NCBI RefSeq assembly: GCF_024139115.2
Contig: NW_026943189.1
Coordinates: 310,001-374,000 of the forward strand
DNA: 64,000 nt
Direction: 5' to 3'
Source: Armigeres subalbatus
Lineage: Eukaryota > Arthropoda > Insecta > Diptera > Culicidae
Part shown: positions 45,766-57,364 of the stretch, in pieces
How the letters are laid out: each line of letters begins with the position of its first letter
Position numbering within the stretch: the stretch's first letter is position 1
Notes under the pieces: model-generated
What the model was told of the DNA's origin: nothing
Database searches by the model: none
What the model saw: the letters and a program-made list of their open reading frames with translations, nothing else
Program-made: the position numbers and the translations under genes

Positions 45766-47394
45766 AACTGGGAATACTTTCAGCTAACTATCACTAGGAA
45801 AAAATATTGAGAGGATCGCAGTGAGCCGTGCTCGAAAACGGATGCCAAGAATTTTCACGCGTCACATTTTTTTAGAAAATTTCTTTGAATGTTTTAAAAC
45901 CATTGGATCCAAATTTCATCAATCTCAAGAGAAGCTGATACCTAATTAAAGATTGCACAGAACAAAAGGAGCTCATGGCCAACAAGAGAGTACGCCTGGA
46001 ACTACATCCTGAAGACGGTCATCAAGGCGGAAAAATGCAGCTAATGGGCAACGAAAAGCCGAATGTCACGTGATTGAATGGGCGAAGCGCATCACAAGTC
46101 CGATAGCTGCTCTTCATGTTCAACAACGCTGGACCAGGAATTCCTACTAACTTCATTACGGCAAGCTGTAAGGAACATATGTGTTTCTGTGAGAAGCATG
46201 AATAAACGGTGCTGGAAACTACAATTCGAGGAGCACTGGTAATGTAGGGATAGTACCCGTAAGTGAAATCCAAATTTGGTAAGTTTTTGAACATTATTCT
46301 TGTTATTCTAAAATTCGATACGTCTTTTCATCTATGTTGTGAAAAGAAAAATGAATTCTTTATACAGGTATGACTCGATTGTCGGAAAGTTCGTGGAATA
46401 TATTTTTTTCGAAAATCGGGTTTTTTTATTTCACTTTCAACCTGAAACAAAATTGGAAAATAAATCGTGATGGTGATAAATGTACCCGAAGAATAAAAAA
46501 TTCCATGTAATAACTAGTTAGCTTTTTTTGTGAAATAAGATGGTGTATGTTCTGCTACTTCTAATTAATAATTTTTCCTACATTTATGTTACTCACCCAA
46601 TCAATTCTTACTTAGACTTGTTTTTCAAATGGTAACAATGTAAGAGTAATCAATATTTTAAGACCAACTTTAGAACATGCTGGGTCGGAGTGGGAACGGA
46701 ATTTGACATCTTCGGATCAACGCCGTTTCTTATGAGCGAATATAATAAATAAATATATTATATCTATTACAGCAATTATGTTTATGAGGATATTTATGTT
46801 GTTATACTAGCCGTTTGATCATTTATTCATCCACTTAGAATTCATTTGTTGATCAAAATCATTATCATATCAGGGGGGAAGGGGAATTTAATTTCTTTTT
46901 GCTCTTTTTTCGTTTCAGAGAGCGAGCAAAGGCGCTTAAACCTAGGCTATTAGCCAGGGCAAGGCTAATACCTTCGCCCCATCCGAGGAAAATCATCGGC
47001 AAGGATAATGGAGTGACATAAATTTCTTAGCAAAGTCACTCCCAACGTATTTCCACAAAGTTTCTATCATTTGCTTATAATGATACTCCTAAACCACATA
47101 CCCTACCCACCATCCAATTCCTTGACATCTATGAGGGCGTCGGTGAGTCGCTGGCCTCTCGTTAAGTAGATGTCATATCATCATTTCCTTCCCTTTCCTA
47201 GTAACGGAGAAGACGGGCGTGGCCGGCAATGATAGCTTTCATGTTTTATCATTTTGGACCCCCAATTGGATTTCCATTGAATCCCAAATGGAAATCCATA
47301 AGCAATTGGGGTAAGAAAGGTAAAGAATATACATGAAAACTATCAGTATGCAATCTACGAAATACTCCGTTACAACGCAACGCAACGCAACGCA
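45766..47394 (+). mobile_element. 1.6-kb retroelement insertion with (AACGC)n tail
   Basis: The LINE-J phrase CAAGGTGCAAGAAAATCTTC lies on both sides within a 23-bp repeat (45743-45765 and 47395-47417), so it is a target duplication or comes from a rearrangement. The right end is CAACGCAACGCAACGCAACG, a tandem retroelement tail. The last 330 bp are related to 54822-55219 (CTCTCGTTAAGTA, GGGCGTGGCC, CAATCTACGAA). The left 1.2 kb is not recognised and may itself be composite. Confidence 0.65.
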
Positions 47395-48006
47395 ACAAGG
47401 TGCAAGAAAATCTTCGGCAAAACCCCCAAACAATTCTAGACGTTTGTCGACTCCAAACGCAAAGAAAATGAATTACCGGTTCACATGTTTCCTGGAAACG
47501 ATTGTTTTCACATTTCAAACGTGCTTTCAAAAATTTCATCTCACCCAATGACGAAGCTAAAGAAGCTTGCAGCGAAACCCAGAATAATCCACCTAGCGAT
47601 GATGGTACCTTTCTCGTGTATTATAAAACAATAAAACACATTAGAGTAACAAGAAAAGCACATAAGAGAGGTCAAAATTGCACTTTAGGGAGATAGATTC
47701 AGCTATTTCCGTCAATTTATATTTATTTGCGTTCATTTAAATGCATTGCAGCAGTTTTTGAAAAAAAAAATCGTCGAGCTAAGTCGATTGGATTATAACA
47801 CTATGGGTCTTATATCAAAAGTTCGGTTTTGGAGTGATCGTATAGTCTTTACGTATACTTACTTAGTATACGCGAAAGGCAAAAAGGGGGACAAACAGAA
47901 TGTAGAAAACTATCGTGGAATAACATCGTTATGCGCTATCTCAAAAGTCTTTGAGATCATCATCTAAGAGCTACTACTACCTTAAGAATTTTCGTCTTTT
48001 TAAATA

Positions 48007-48762
48007 CCGTCGTTCGGGGTGACATTGGGCCTAGGGGGTAAGATTGGGCCAAAAACGAAAAATGTTTCAACTTCTAATATCTCCGAAACTGTTACGAATT
48101 TTGATGAAAACTTCAAACGGTTCGAAATTATATTAAAATTCACGTCTAGAAAATCACAAAACAAATTCCAAGGATTAATTGTGCTCGTACCATAATGCTT
48201 GGAATTTGAATGTAAAACTATTGATCGAATGAACCCGTATTAAAATAGTGTCAGTAATGCCCCACAAATCTATGTATTACATAACTAAATTTTAGATCGA
48301 TGGATACCTGGTGATCATGTTACGATAATCTGTTTGTTGTTTTATCGAATTTTATGAATATTTATTAAGCGGTCTTGTTTTTTCGTAGCAACGAGCAATG
48401 CATGCTAAAAAGGGGTGAGATTGGGCCAAGCCTTTGGTTGATTTGCCATACATAGTTGGTAAAAGCCGTAATGTAGGCAATTATTTTTAACGAACGATTG
48501 AATCGTTGCATCGTCACCGCTGAACTTTATTGTATGTGGCCCAATGTCACCCCCTGTGAGGGGTGAGAATGGGCCAATTTTAAACAACATATAACTTTGA
48601 AGAATTTCTCTCATTTATTATTTTTTCCCCACACAGTGGTAAATTTATTGTTCAAGCTTGTACCTAACTAATTACAACTTGATTCCAATATTAACTACTA
48701 GAGCTTTGTAACATTTACTTGAAGCATACCACATTTTGGCCCAATGACACCCCCGTAGACGG
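48007..48762. mobile_element. TA-flanked inverted-repeat element with repeated TTGGGCC motifs
   Basis: Ends CCGTCGTTCGGGGTGACATT and AATGACACCCCCGTAGACGG mirror each other; TA at 48005-48006 and 48763-48764. The motif GGGGTGANATTGGGCC or its complement occurs six times. A TA target suggests Tc1/mariner-type mobilisation. Confidence 0.8.
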
Positions 48763-49360
48763 TACAAAATATTTATGCAGGATCTTAAATCGACGCTGTA
48801 TATACCGATCTAAAATCAGCATTTGACCGAGTGGATCACAAGATATTTCTAGCGAAATTGGACAAACTGGGGATTTCTTCTGATCTCGCTGACTGGTTTG
48901 AGTCCTATTTTACCAACTTTGAGCTGAGCGTTAAAATCGGTATTCGTCTCCGGCGTTCCTCAAGGATGCAACCTAGGTCCACCGCTATTTTTAATCTTCA
49001 TCAACGAACTGTCCAGGCTATTACTCCCAGGTTATCGGTTATGTTATACAGATGACGTGAAAGTGAAAATTTTCATTATGGTCAACAGCATCCAAGACTA
49101 CCGTCTGTTGCAAGAGCTGTTGAATGTTTTCGTTGAATGATGCTCTCTTAGTATTGTGAAATGCAACGTCCTAACATTTCACCGGAAGCTACGACCAATC
49201 GTATTTAACTATACTACCATAAATCAGCATCTCGAGCGCGCGGATCATATTCGTGACCTAGGAGTCATCCTTGATCCAGCTTTTTCATACCGACTCAACT
49301 ATGAAAACATTATAATCAAGGCCAACAGCCCATTGGGTTTTATCTTCAAACCGACTAGCG

Positions 49361-50078
49361 CAGAGGTTCCCAATCTTTTTAGAAATGCGACCCACCTAGC
49401 TGAATCCCATATTGCTAGCTAGGTCTCAGGTTCCAAATGCATTGATATTTGGAAATTGAATAAAAATTAGTTCGCTTTATGTTGAGTGAATTATAATATT
49501 TGGATTTAGATTGGGTTTGGTTTGGATACGATTTGGTTTGGATTGGGTTTTGTTTGGATTATATTTGGTTTTGATAGAATTGGGATAGGATTCAAATTGG
49601 ATTGGGGTTGGTTTTTAATTGGATTTGGATTGAATTTGGTTTGCATTTGAATTGGGCATAGATTGGATTAACAATTAATTTGGATTGGATTTTGAACAGA
49701 CTTGAATTGATTTTGTATTGATTTGGATTGTATAAGGATTGGATTAAGATTGGATTTGGGTTGGATATGATTGGGATTTTTTTAAATGTATTTCGAATAG
49801 ATTTGGAGCGGATTTGGGTTAGATTTAGATTGTGTAGGATTTCATTGTGTTTACCAAAATTTCTGCCTCTTTCCAGTATTCATATTCTCTTCTTACTCAG
49901 ATAAAACATGAAGGCGCCATGGACTTTGTAAAATTTGTTGTACTCTAGTCACCCATTCTTTACTTAGATCGAAATCTAATAGCTGGAATAGATTTGTGGT
50001 ACAAAATAAAGATTCAAGAATTTGATTTTTGCGACCCTCCATTGATCAGGATCGCGACCCACAGTTTGGGAATCCATG
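49361..50078. mobile_element. hAT-type MITE with internal TTTGGATTGG array
   Basis: Starts CAGAGGTTCCCAATCTTTTT and ends CAGTTTGGGAATCCATG, with GCGACCCAC near both ends, a familiar hAT terminal pattern. Duplication GACTAGCG at 49353-49360 and 50079-50086. 49490-49850 is a loose tandem array of TTTGGATTGGA-type units. Its removal restores the LINE-J reading P-T-S-E-F-L-D-P. Confidence 0.9.
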
Positions 50079-50440
50079 GACTAGCGAGTTTCTTGATCCT
50101 GTATGCCTCCGGTCATTATGTTGTGCACTAGTTCGCTCTTTACTGGAATTGTGTTCCGTCGAATGGTGTCCATATCAAACGTCGTGGATTTTAAGATTTG
50201 AGGCTATTCGAAGAAAGTTTGTCAGGTAGGCACCCCGGAACCATCCTTGGCGTGATCCGCAGAATCTGCCGTCCTACGATGATCGTTGCAGGCTACTGGG
50301 ATTGCAGAGATAAGAAGAAAGAAGATCTATCTCGATGTATTCTGGTCATATTTTGTTCAGGATTCTCTCTTCTTATGTCGATATATTCAAATTCGTGGGC
50401 TACAGGTAGAAAGTTGATAATCTTTCTACAATAAAAAACA

Positions 50441-51431
50441 AGATATGATATTTGTTTTGTGTCGTTTTTAATTTAATATCATTTTCATTTATTTTTTCGT
50501 CAGGGGGCAACAAGATTTTTTTTCAATCTAGTATTCATTTCAATTTTCCTCCTATTCTTCGTTCTTTCCTTATTTCGATGGTCCCTTCGATAACGAGATG
50601 TAGAGAGGCGACTGTATTAGATAGGTAATCTGCGTTGGAAAATTGTTATTTCTAAGTTATTTTAATAGATACATGCGAAAAACAGTGACTAGTCGATAAA
50701 TTAATCATACTTCTATAACTCGCCGAGTTGAAAGTGAAAATATACACAAAAATAAAGCAGATATTGCACACTTCCATGACCTATCACGGAACAAATATTT
50801 TTTGAGATTTTTGTAGCATGCCATTCATCCTTCGCGTTTCAATAGATTTTGAAAGAGGCAGATATGTAAACATCGCGTGACATCTCTTATTGAAAATGAG
50901 AAATTCTAGTACTGATTGTGACATTTGAACATCTACCTTAGGGAACCGAAATCCGTACAGCACCGAATTCCATCCACCCAATTAGATATAAATTAATCGA
51001 AGGGGGTTTACGGTAATTAATTTATCTTCTCCTGTTTATATACTTGACAGTCAGTTGACAGCCAATGGAATGAAAAGTAGGCTTTGTAATTAAAACAACA
51101 TAAATCAAAAACAAATCGTCACCCATTAAACGCGGAATTTCTGGCGCCGTTTGTTTTCGTGTGGAACATAATTGTACCAAAAGTAACTGTATTTTGAGTG
51201 CAACTTGCGAATCTTAAGCGGAATAAAAATTAAAGGAATCGCTTCTCAAGGTGCTTATTGAATTATTTACAGTAGTTGTGTAATCAATCAGTCTGCTTTA
51301 ATTAAAATATTTAATTAAAAAAAATAGCTGGACGGATTTTGATCCTTTGATTTGGAATTCCAAATGAATAATCTCAAATAAATATCTGTGGTAACGGATG
51401 TAAGAGATGCCACTATCATACAATAGTCCAG
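50441..51431. other. Unassigned AT-rich sequence
   Basis: Nothing recognised. Confidence 0.3.
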
Positions 51432-52125
51432 GCCTGTTCATTCATTTCATTTATTTAGTCTACATCTAAACAGATAACACTGAATCAACAATTTGACGCC
51501 ACAATCCGAGGCCGCATCTCTCCATCCTCGATTACGCCCCACGCTCGCCAAGTCGTTTTTCACCTGATCTGCCCATCTCGCTCGCTGCGCTCCACGTCGT
51601 CTCGTACCTGCCGGATCGGAAGCGAACACCATCTTTGCAGGGTTGTGTCCAGCATTCTTGCAACATGTCCTGCCCATCGTACCCTTCCGGCTTTAGCTAC
51701 CTTCTGGATACTGGGTTCGCCGTAGAGCTGGGCGAGCTCATGGGTCATTCTTCGCCGCCACACACCGTCTTCTTGCACACCGCCAAATATGGTCCTAAGC
51801 ACCCGTCTCTCGAATACTCCGAATGCTTGCAAGTCCTCCTCGAGCATTGTCCATGTTTCATGTCCGTAGAGGACAACCGGTCTTATTAACGTCTTGTACA
51901 TGACACATTTGGTGCGGTGGCGAATCTTTTTTGTCCGCAGTTTCTTCTGGAGCCCGTAGTAGGGCCCGAATACTACACAGATGATGCGCCTTCGTATTTC
52001 ACGACTGACATTGTTATCAGCCGTTAGCAAGGATCCGAGGTAGACGAATTTCTCGACCACCTTGAAGGTATCCCCGTGATTGGGTGTTATGTGTGGTAGA
52101 AATTGGAACAGTTCCCCTACCACCT
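51432..52125 (-). pseudogene. 3' part of an RTE-like ORF, different subfamily
   Basis: Minus-strand frame 52123-51560 contains KFVYLGSLLTADN, TLIRPVVLYGHETWTML, VFERRVLRTIFGGVQ and RVRWAGHVARM, homologous to the C-terminal part of RTE copies 1 and 3 (FVYLGSLVTAEN, TLIRPVVLYGHETWTML) but clearly divergent. A frameshift near 51655 moves the last part (SDPAGTRRRGAQRARWADQV) to another frame ending near 51447. The element is 5' truncated and its 3' end shows AATAAATGAAATGAATG. Catalytic domains are absent. Confidence 0.85.
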
Positions 52126-53029
52126 AGTAATTAAATCGCTATCATTTTTTAGACTTAAGTTCACACCACTTCAAATAACTATTTCCAAGTGCTGCCGAAA
52201 TCGTCGGCAGCGAAACTTCAACTTTGTGATTTATTCGAAAAGACGTTGAAAAGTACCCTGGAAGATGATTCATCCAAAAAGTTCGGCTCTTTTAAGCTGG
52301 ATCAACCGTCGAACGGGTATAAGAATCGCAACTTCTTGCTAACCGGAAGCATCATTACCATAGCAAAATAAAAAATAAAAAACAATCCTCATTAATTGAA
52401 TCAGGCTCGTGGAAAAGCCGTAAATTGCGCAGTGCTGGAAATGTTTCCCTCTCCATCGCAACGTTCTATCTTGCGCCAAGATGAGCAGTTAGGGAGAATT
52501 AAACGAGTTGTCGGGGAATGAAGATGTTCGTTATTCAATGGCGTAAGTAGGTGGATACTTGATAATAAGATAGCAATTCAAAACGTTTAACGTACTCGTA
52601 CATACTTACGATTAATCCGTGTTCTGGGAATTAAGATTTCTGCTAGGGAAGTATGACTGGCGATGGAAAGAAAAATTGACCGTCTGCATCCCCACACACT
52701 GACCGACCACGAAATGAAATGAATACTTTTTCTAGGGCTCATTTAATGCCGTTTTTTCATTTTCCGTTTTTATCAAATTGCTTCGCATTTTTAATGGGAC
52801 AACGAGGAATTCCTTTTCCGTTGATTGCTTCATGGTTTGACCCAAAAAAGATAAATTGGAGAGAAAAATTGTTTACGCTTTTTTTGGGTTGCTTTAAACG
52901 AAGTTAGCTGCGAATGTTGGGAACATTGAAGCGTGGAGGCCTGTCTGTTCTCATTCATATATTGATTCCTTCCAATTTTTTTTTCAATTACTTTCAAGTT
53001 AAAATGAACCGAGATTTTATGAATGGGAT
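52126..53029. other. Unassigned sequence
   Basis: No gene recognised. Confidence 0.3.
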
Positions 53030-53175
53030 TTATTAATTATCGATGTCTAAGTTAATGTTAATGTCGAAATACGTATCTGCAAAGATAACAAAACGTAGTG
53101 GAATTAAATGGAAAGTACTAAACTCGTCTTAGACGGTTGAATACTTTCCACTAAAAAGAGCTTTAAATATTTTTT
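53030..53175 (+). repeat. Dispersed repeat E, partial copy
   Basis: Shares GTCGAAATACGTATCTG, GTGGAATTAAATGG, AAACTCGTCTTA and TTTCCACTAAAAAGAGCT with the copies near 39.9 and 62.4 kb. Confidence 0.65.
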
Positions 53176-54806
53176 TTTAGAATGTAAACACAAAATCCAT
53201 CTAAACTAGATGTTTGTTCTGTGCTTATAAGTTCATGTAGTTTACGGTGCATTGGACTTATTAGGACCGCATTCCACCCATTCAGTGGCGTAGCCAGAAA
53301 ATTGGTCTAGGTTCAATTGGTTGTTTGATTTTTATTCCTTTGTCGCACAGAACAGAAAAATCTAGCAAAATTTTATTATACTTGCGCGCAAGTTTCAAAT
53401 ACTATTTGATTCAGCTCCAATGAATTATTTTGCCATATTTTTAATTGAATTATGGTAATGTTCATGGATTAAGCCTTATGTATAATAAGAAAGTATAAAT
53501 CCTTGATTTGGGGTATCTCTATGCTTTTCATAGAATAAAGTTGCATCAATCCCATCAATTCCAATTGAAAGGACTTGTTTCCGGTTCACGCAATCACTCG
53601 AAGTGAACCTTTCCATCGGTCAGGTTTCAACTGTACACGCAAAGCAATTTACCTTCGCAAATAGTACGGTGGTGCGGGTTTCCGGTTCACCGAGTGTCTG
53701 AAGCATGAACATCAGCGCAGACAAGGGAATCTAATCAAAATATTGTCGTACTTAATTGGCAATTTGAATTCACTCACGCCTTGCCACAGCTCGATGCCAC
53801 AATTTGATCGGAAACGATTCGAGACTTGTGTTCGGCGGAAAGAACACATCACCGTCTGCAGCAGCGTGGCATTGGAAGAGGTTCTCAATTTCGGTGTTGA
53901 GGGTTCACTCACAGTAAGCTTCACAGCTTCTCGTGAACGTTCAGAAATTAACTAAAACAATACAATCGAAAAGTTGGTTAACCTCAATTAGTAAAACGTC
54001 TCGAATATCTATCAGTAATCTTCTTCGTATTGTATACCACTGTCACCACAATCAGTGCCATCAAAATGTGATTCGCATCCTCAGTTAAAGTCACGTTGCT
54101 GCGTCAGTTGCTGTCGGTTTTCCTAACTGGTGTTGCGAAATCGAGCAAAAAAGCAAGACCCGGATTGTACCAGGAAGGCGGCAGATGGAAACATTTTTTG
54201 ATAAATTTGACAACAAATGTGAACCATCCGTCACCGCAATAACAGCGACAGCAGCAGTCAGTCAGTCAGTCAGTCAGTCGGTGCTGGTGTGATTCGTTCT
54301 GCTCGTTTGCGATCAACGCGGTACACTGCGGGGTGAATAGTCAAAATAATTGCCACAATTATTATTGTTTTATGTCACTATTTGTATTTTGTCGAGTAAC
54401 GATAAATTGTTTGAAATTTTGATGGACCATTTGCTATGCGAGCAAAATTGTTGCGATAATAGCAACGGTTGCAATTGTTCAAAACATTAGTTTACGATGA
54501 AACATAAAGAAATACGTGCGTGAAATCTTGTCTGTATTCTGGTTACCCATTTGGCTCAGCAACACCATCGTGTATCATCAGAGCTAGTAACCTGAGTTTT
54601 GCAAAGGCTTCGACGATGCTTTTCCTTTGCCACTAGGTAGGTAGGTTACTATGATGTTAAATTTGACGTGTGATGGGAGGATTGATGAAATTTAGAAGCA
54701 AATTGATGGGTTATGTTGAATGTATAGTGAATTTGCAAAGTTACGTAATCTCTCTGTTGTTTTATTAATTATAATTTGGAGTTTGCTGTATTTGACTAAG
54801 GCTATT
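53176..54806. other. Unassigned, partly GC-balanced sequence; possible host DNA
   Basis: No element ends are evident between about 53560 and 54600. A (CAGT)n tract lies at 54255-54279. The 53743-53955 frame (70 codons) has no motif. See findings for the promoter-like appearance. Confidence 0.3.
54255..54279. repeat. (CAGT)n microsatellite
   Basis: About six tandem CAGT units, preceded by CAGCGACAGCAG. Confidence 0.95.
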
Positions 54807-54821
54807 GATTCTCAAATTTCC

Positions 54822-55219
54822 TACCCGTAATGCTGGGTAGACACCTTTACGTGGTGTGTTAGGGGGAAAGATCTACCACGGTTACATTGCCAGCTACAGG
54901 CAAATCCTGACCCAACGAATACCTTCCTCATTATCCAACTCCGTGGTACTTATGAGAGTGTTGCTAAGTCGGTGGACTCTCGTTAAGTAAGTACTACATC
55001 AACACTTCCTTCCTCTCCCTAGTTACGGTGAAAATGGGCGTGGCCAGGAGTAGTAATCCTCATGCTTTTGTTATTTTTGTTCAAGACTGGAATCAAGGAC
55101 CACTCCCCTTCTTGATTTCTGATAGCATTCTAGATAAGGATCTCAAAAGTAAAACATGAGTATCACTAGTGTCCAATCTACGAATTACACCGTATCAATG
55201 CTAATGCTAAAAGTCTATG
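54822..55219 (+). mobile_element. Short retroelement (SINE or 5'-truncated LINE), 15-bp duplication
   Basis: GATTCTCAAATTTCC flanks it at 54807-54821 and 55220-55234. The tail is a short AATGCTAATGCTAA repeat. Its second half is related to the 3' end of 45766-47394, so they share a retrotransposon family. Confidence 0.85.
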
Positions 55220-55234
55220 GATTCTCAAATTTCC

Positions 55235-56335
55235 AATAAAAAATCAGGAAGGTAGCAATTTAGGAGCAGTAAAATTTCAATGCTAAAATATTAGCAATTT
55301 ATGCGTAAAAACTGCCTGCAAAACGCAGAATATTCCGTAAACTTTAATTTCATCTTGGAAATTTAAAAAATAAATTTTCCATAAAATATATAAATATAAA
55401 AATTGCAAAGTACAATATGCCATTAAAAAATTCCAAGCACAAATTACAAAAACAGGAAAAAAACTGAGAATTTTTTTCCATGTATGACCCGTTTAAGGAG
55501 GCCAAAAAAATAATACGACCAAAAGAAACATTGGAACATCAAGTCGTTTGGAAGAATAGGACATTTAAAAATGGGCCAATGTTGTTTGCTCGAAAAAAAC
55601 ATTCCGCCGATTGTTTGATTTACCGGGTTAAAAAAAACACATTAAAAACTATAATTACTATGCATTGATCACAGATGGTAGATGACCGTCTTAGTTCAAA
55701 GCGTTGCACATTGGAAAAATAGGGACCCCATATGGCACTTATTTAAAGGGCTTCAAAATAGCGTTTCCGAAAGTAAAAATGCGTAGAATCGAATAGTGAG
55801 GGTCCATTCCATCACTTTCTCCCCACTTTTATGGGAAATATTAGAAAACCATAATATAATCGCACTTATTTTAACCATGTCGAGCAGATTTACGCTCTTT
55901 TTTGTAATAATGTCTTTTGAATTCAATAAACAATATTTGGAAATGTTGAGCCTCCGTCAGTTGCCCGTTTTGTCCGATGCTGAAATATTTTTCTTTATGT
56001 TTAAATTGGATCAGAAAATAAAAACGAATTCAACACAAGTGTACTACTATGATTAAGTTGGCGGAATCTAATGCAGAAAATATCGTGTTATGTATACCAT
56101 GGCAATTATCCATTTTACCCGACTCTCAGATACATTGTCTGATATTCGAAATAGAAGAGAAATAAAAGTGTATTATAATTCATTGCCATTTTTAAATATA
56201 GTTTGCGAAATTTAATTAGGGATGCCTTCGTTAGTTATCCGTTTGGCCCAATCCCCCCTCCAATTCCTTTGTTAAAATTTTGCGAACATAAAAACGAAAT
56301 CAAATAAGCTGAATGAACAGAATGAGAAATGAGAC
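55235..56335. other. Unassigned AT-rich sequence
   Basis: Short frames (55480-55668, 55796-56056) show no motif and sit in AT-rich sequence. Confidence 0.3.
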
Positions 56336-56592
56336 CACCACAGTTGTCTTTTTTATCCGACTTTAAAGAAGACAGAAACACCGTCTTCGACCAGAGGTCG
56401 TACAGACTGAACACTTAACACCTACCATTAGATACCGGACAGGACACATAACATCCAGTGGACCAGTGCAGAATTTTTCGATCACGAAAAGTTTCCTCTT
56501 TACGGGGGTGGGAATCGAACCTACACTCCATAGCACAAGCGTCTAGACGATTGACGTCGCTAACCACACGACCACGAAGCTCTACTCCTTGG
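56336..56592 (-). mobile_element. tRNA-derived SINE
   Basis: Reversed, it starts with a tRNA-like head (GAGCTTCGTGGTCGTGTGG, TTAGCGACG as A-box part, GGTTCGATTCCCACC as B-box at about 56509-56523), followed by a body of about 170 bp containing AACTTTTCGTGATCG and CTGTCCGGTATCTAATGG. A family distinct from Feilai. Confidence 0.7.
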
Positions 56593-57355
56593 AGAATATT
56601 GTAATCTTTTCTTTACCTAGGGAGAATCGGGGAAAACGGACAACTGAAGAAGACTGCATAACAGTGAATCTTCTACATACAACTTTTTATTTTGAAATCC
56701 ATGTATCTCGGAGGTTTTACGATGTTTTTGTTTGGAACTGTTTTTTTTAATCAAGGGGAATAATTATATTTTTTTTTTGTATACGAGAACCCTCCCCTCC
56801 GAACCCTCCCTTTTCAATGCTTGAGTAAACTAGGTGGCTCAGAAGCGTAATTTTAGTCAGTGATGTGGTAAACTGGTCATAAGACTGGCCCAGGAAACAA
56901 AAGGTTGTCGAATTCCACGTGGCACCCCCCAGGGTAAGAAAATCAATCTCTGAAAATTTCAGCTCAATCCCTTGTTGCATAAGCTGGCGCATTCGATTTG
57001 AAGTTTGTATGGTGGTTTTAGCCAAAATGTATAGGAAAATACACCTCGGTCACTCTTTCGTCCAAGGAATTGGTTCGGTATGCCCGATTGAGCTCCTTTT
57101 GAGACCTTTTGAGACCTTTTTTAAACCTCCGTTATATCTGGAAGTCCGTGTTGTAGTTGCCCTAAATACATGAAAGATTTATGTGCATGAAGGGAATAAA
57201 TGAACAAGATTTATATAGGAAGTGGAGCTGGATATGGATATTCAAGGCCATCCAATACATCCTGGAAATGATGTCCTCAATAACTTTGACAACTTTTGGA
57301 GCATCTAACTTCTGCACTTGATTTCTAACCGAATTCGCAGTTATTCAACATGTCC
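56593..57355. other. Unassigned sequence
   Basis: No gene. The stretch 56880-57060 reads like a degraded dispersed repeat (GTGGCACCCCCCAGGGTAAG), but its ends are unclear. Confidence 0.3.
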
Positions 57356-57364
57356 ATGTAAGTC

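Larger units (their letters stand above)
44602..50400 (+). pseudogene. Endonuclease-reverse transcriptase remnant of LINE-J
   Basis: Endonuclease start: QLLIYYQNVR (about 44624), then CYDVIILTETWLDDKI (about 44700) with the catalytic Glu, and GGGVLIVIY (about 44826). After the linker (ALRQIDWDILEAAS near 45510), RT sequence follows: NVENYRGITSLCAISKVFE (about 47905), then after the 48007-48762 insertion TDLKSAFDRVDHK (about 48800), GVPQGC in a shifted frame (about 48955) and YTDD (about 49045) where most elements have YADD. The C-terminal part resumes after the last insertion (FLDPVCLRSL.. near 50090; LPSYDDRCRLLG in another frame near 50270). Many stops and frameshifts; some RT segments between 47970 and 48790 are absent. 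Confidence 0.8.
44030..50440 (+). mobile_element. Degenerate non-LTR retrotransposon (LINE-J) with five nested insertions
   Basis: An APE-type LINE, probably of the Jockey/CR1 assemblage, expanded by insertions at 44146-44597, 45272-45326, 45766-47394, 48007-48762 and 49361-50078. Removing them rejoins coding sequence at each break. Outer limits are approximate. Confidence 0.8.
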
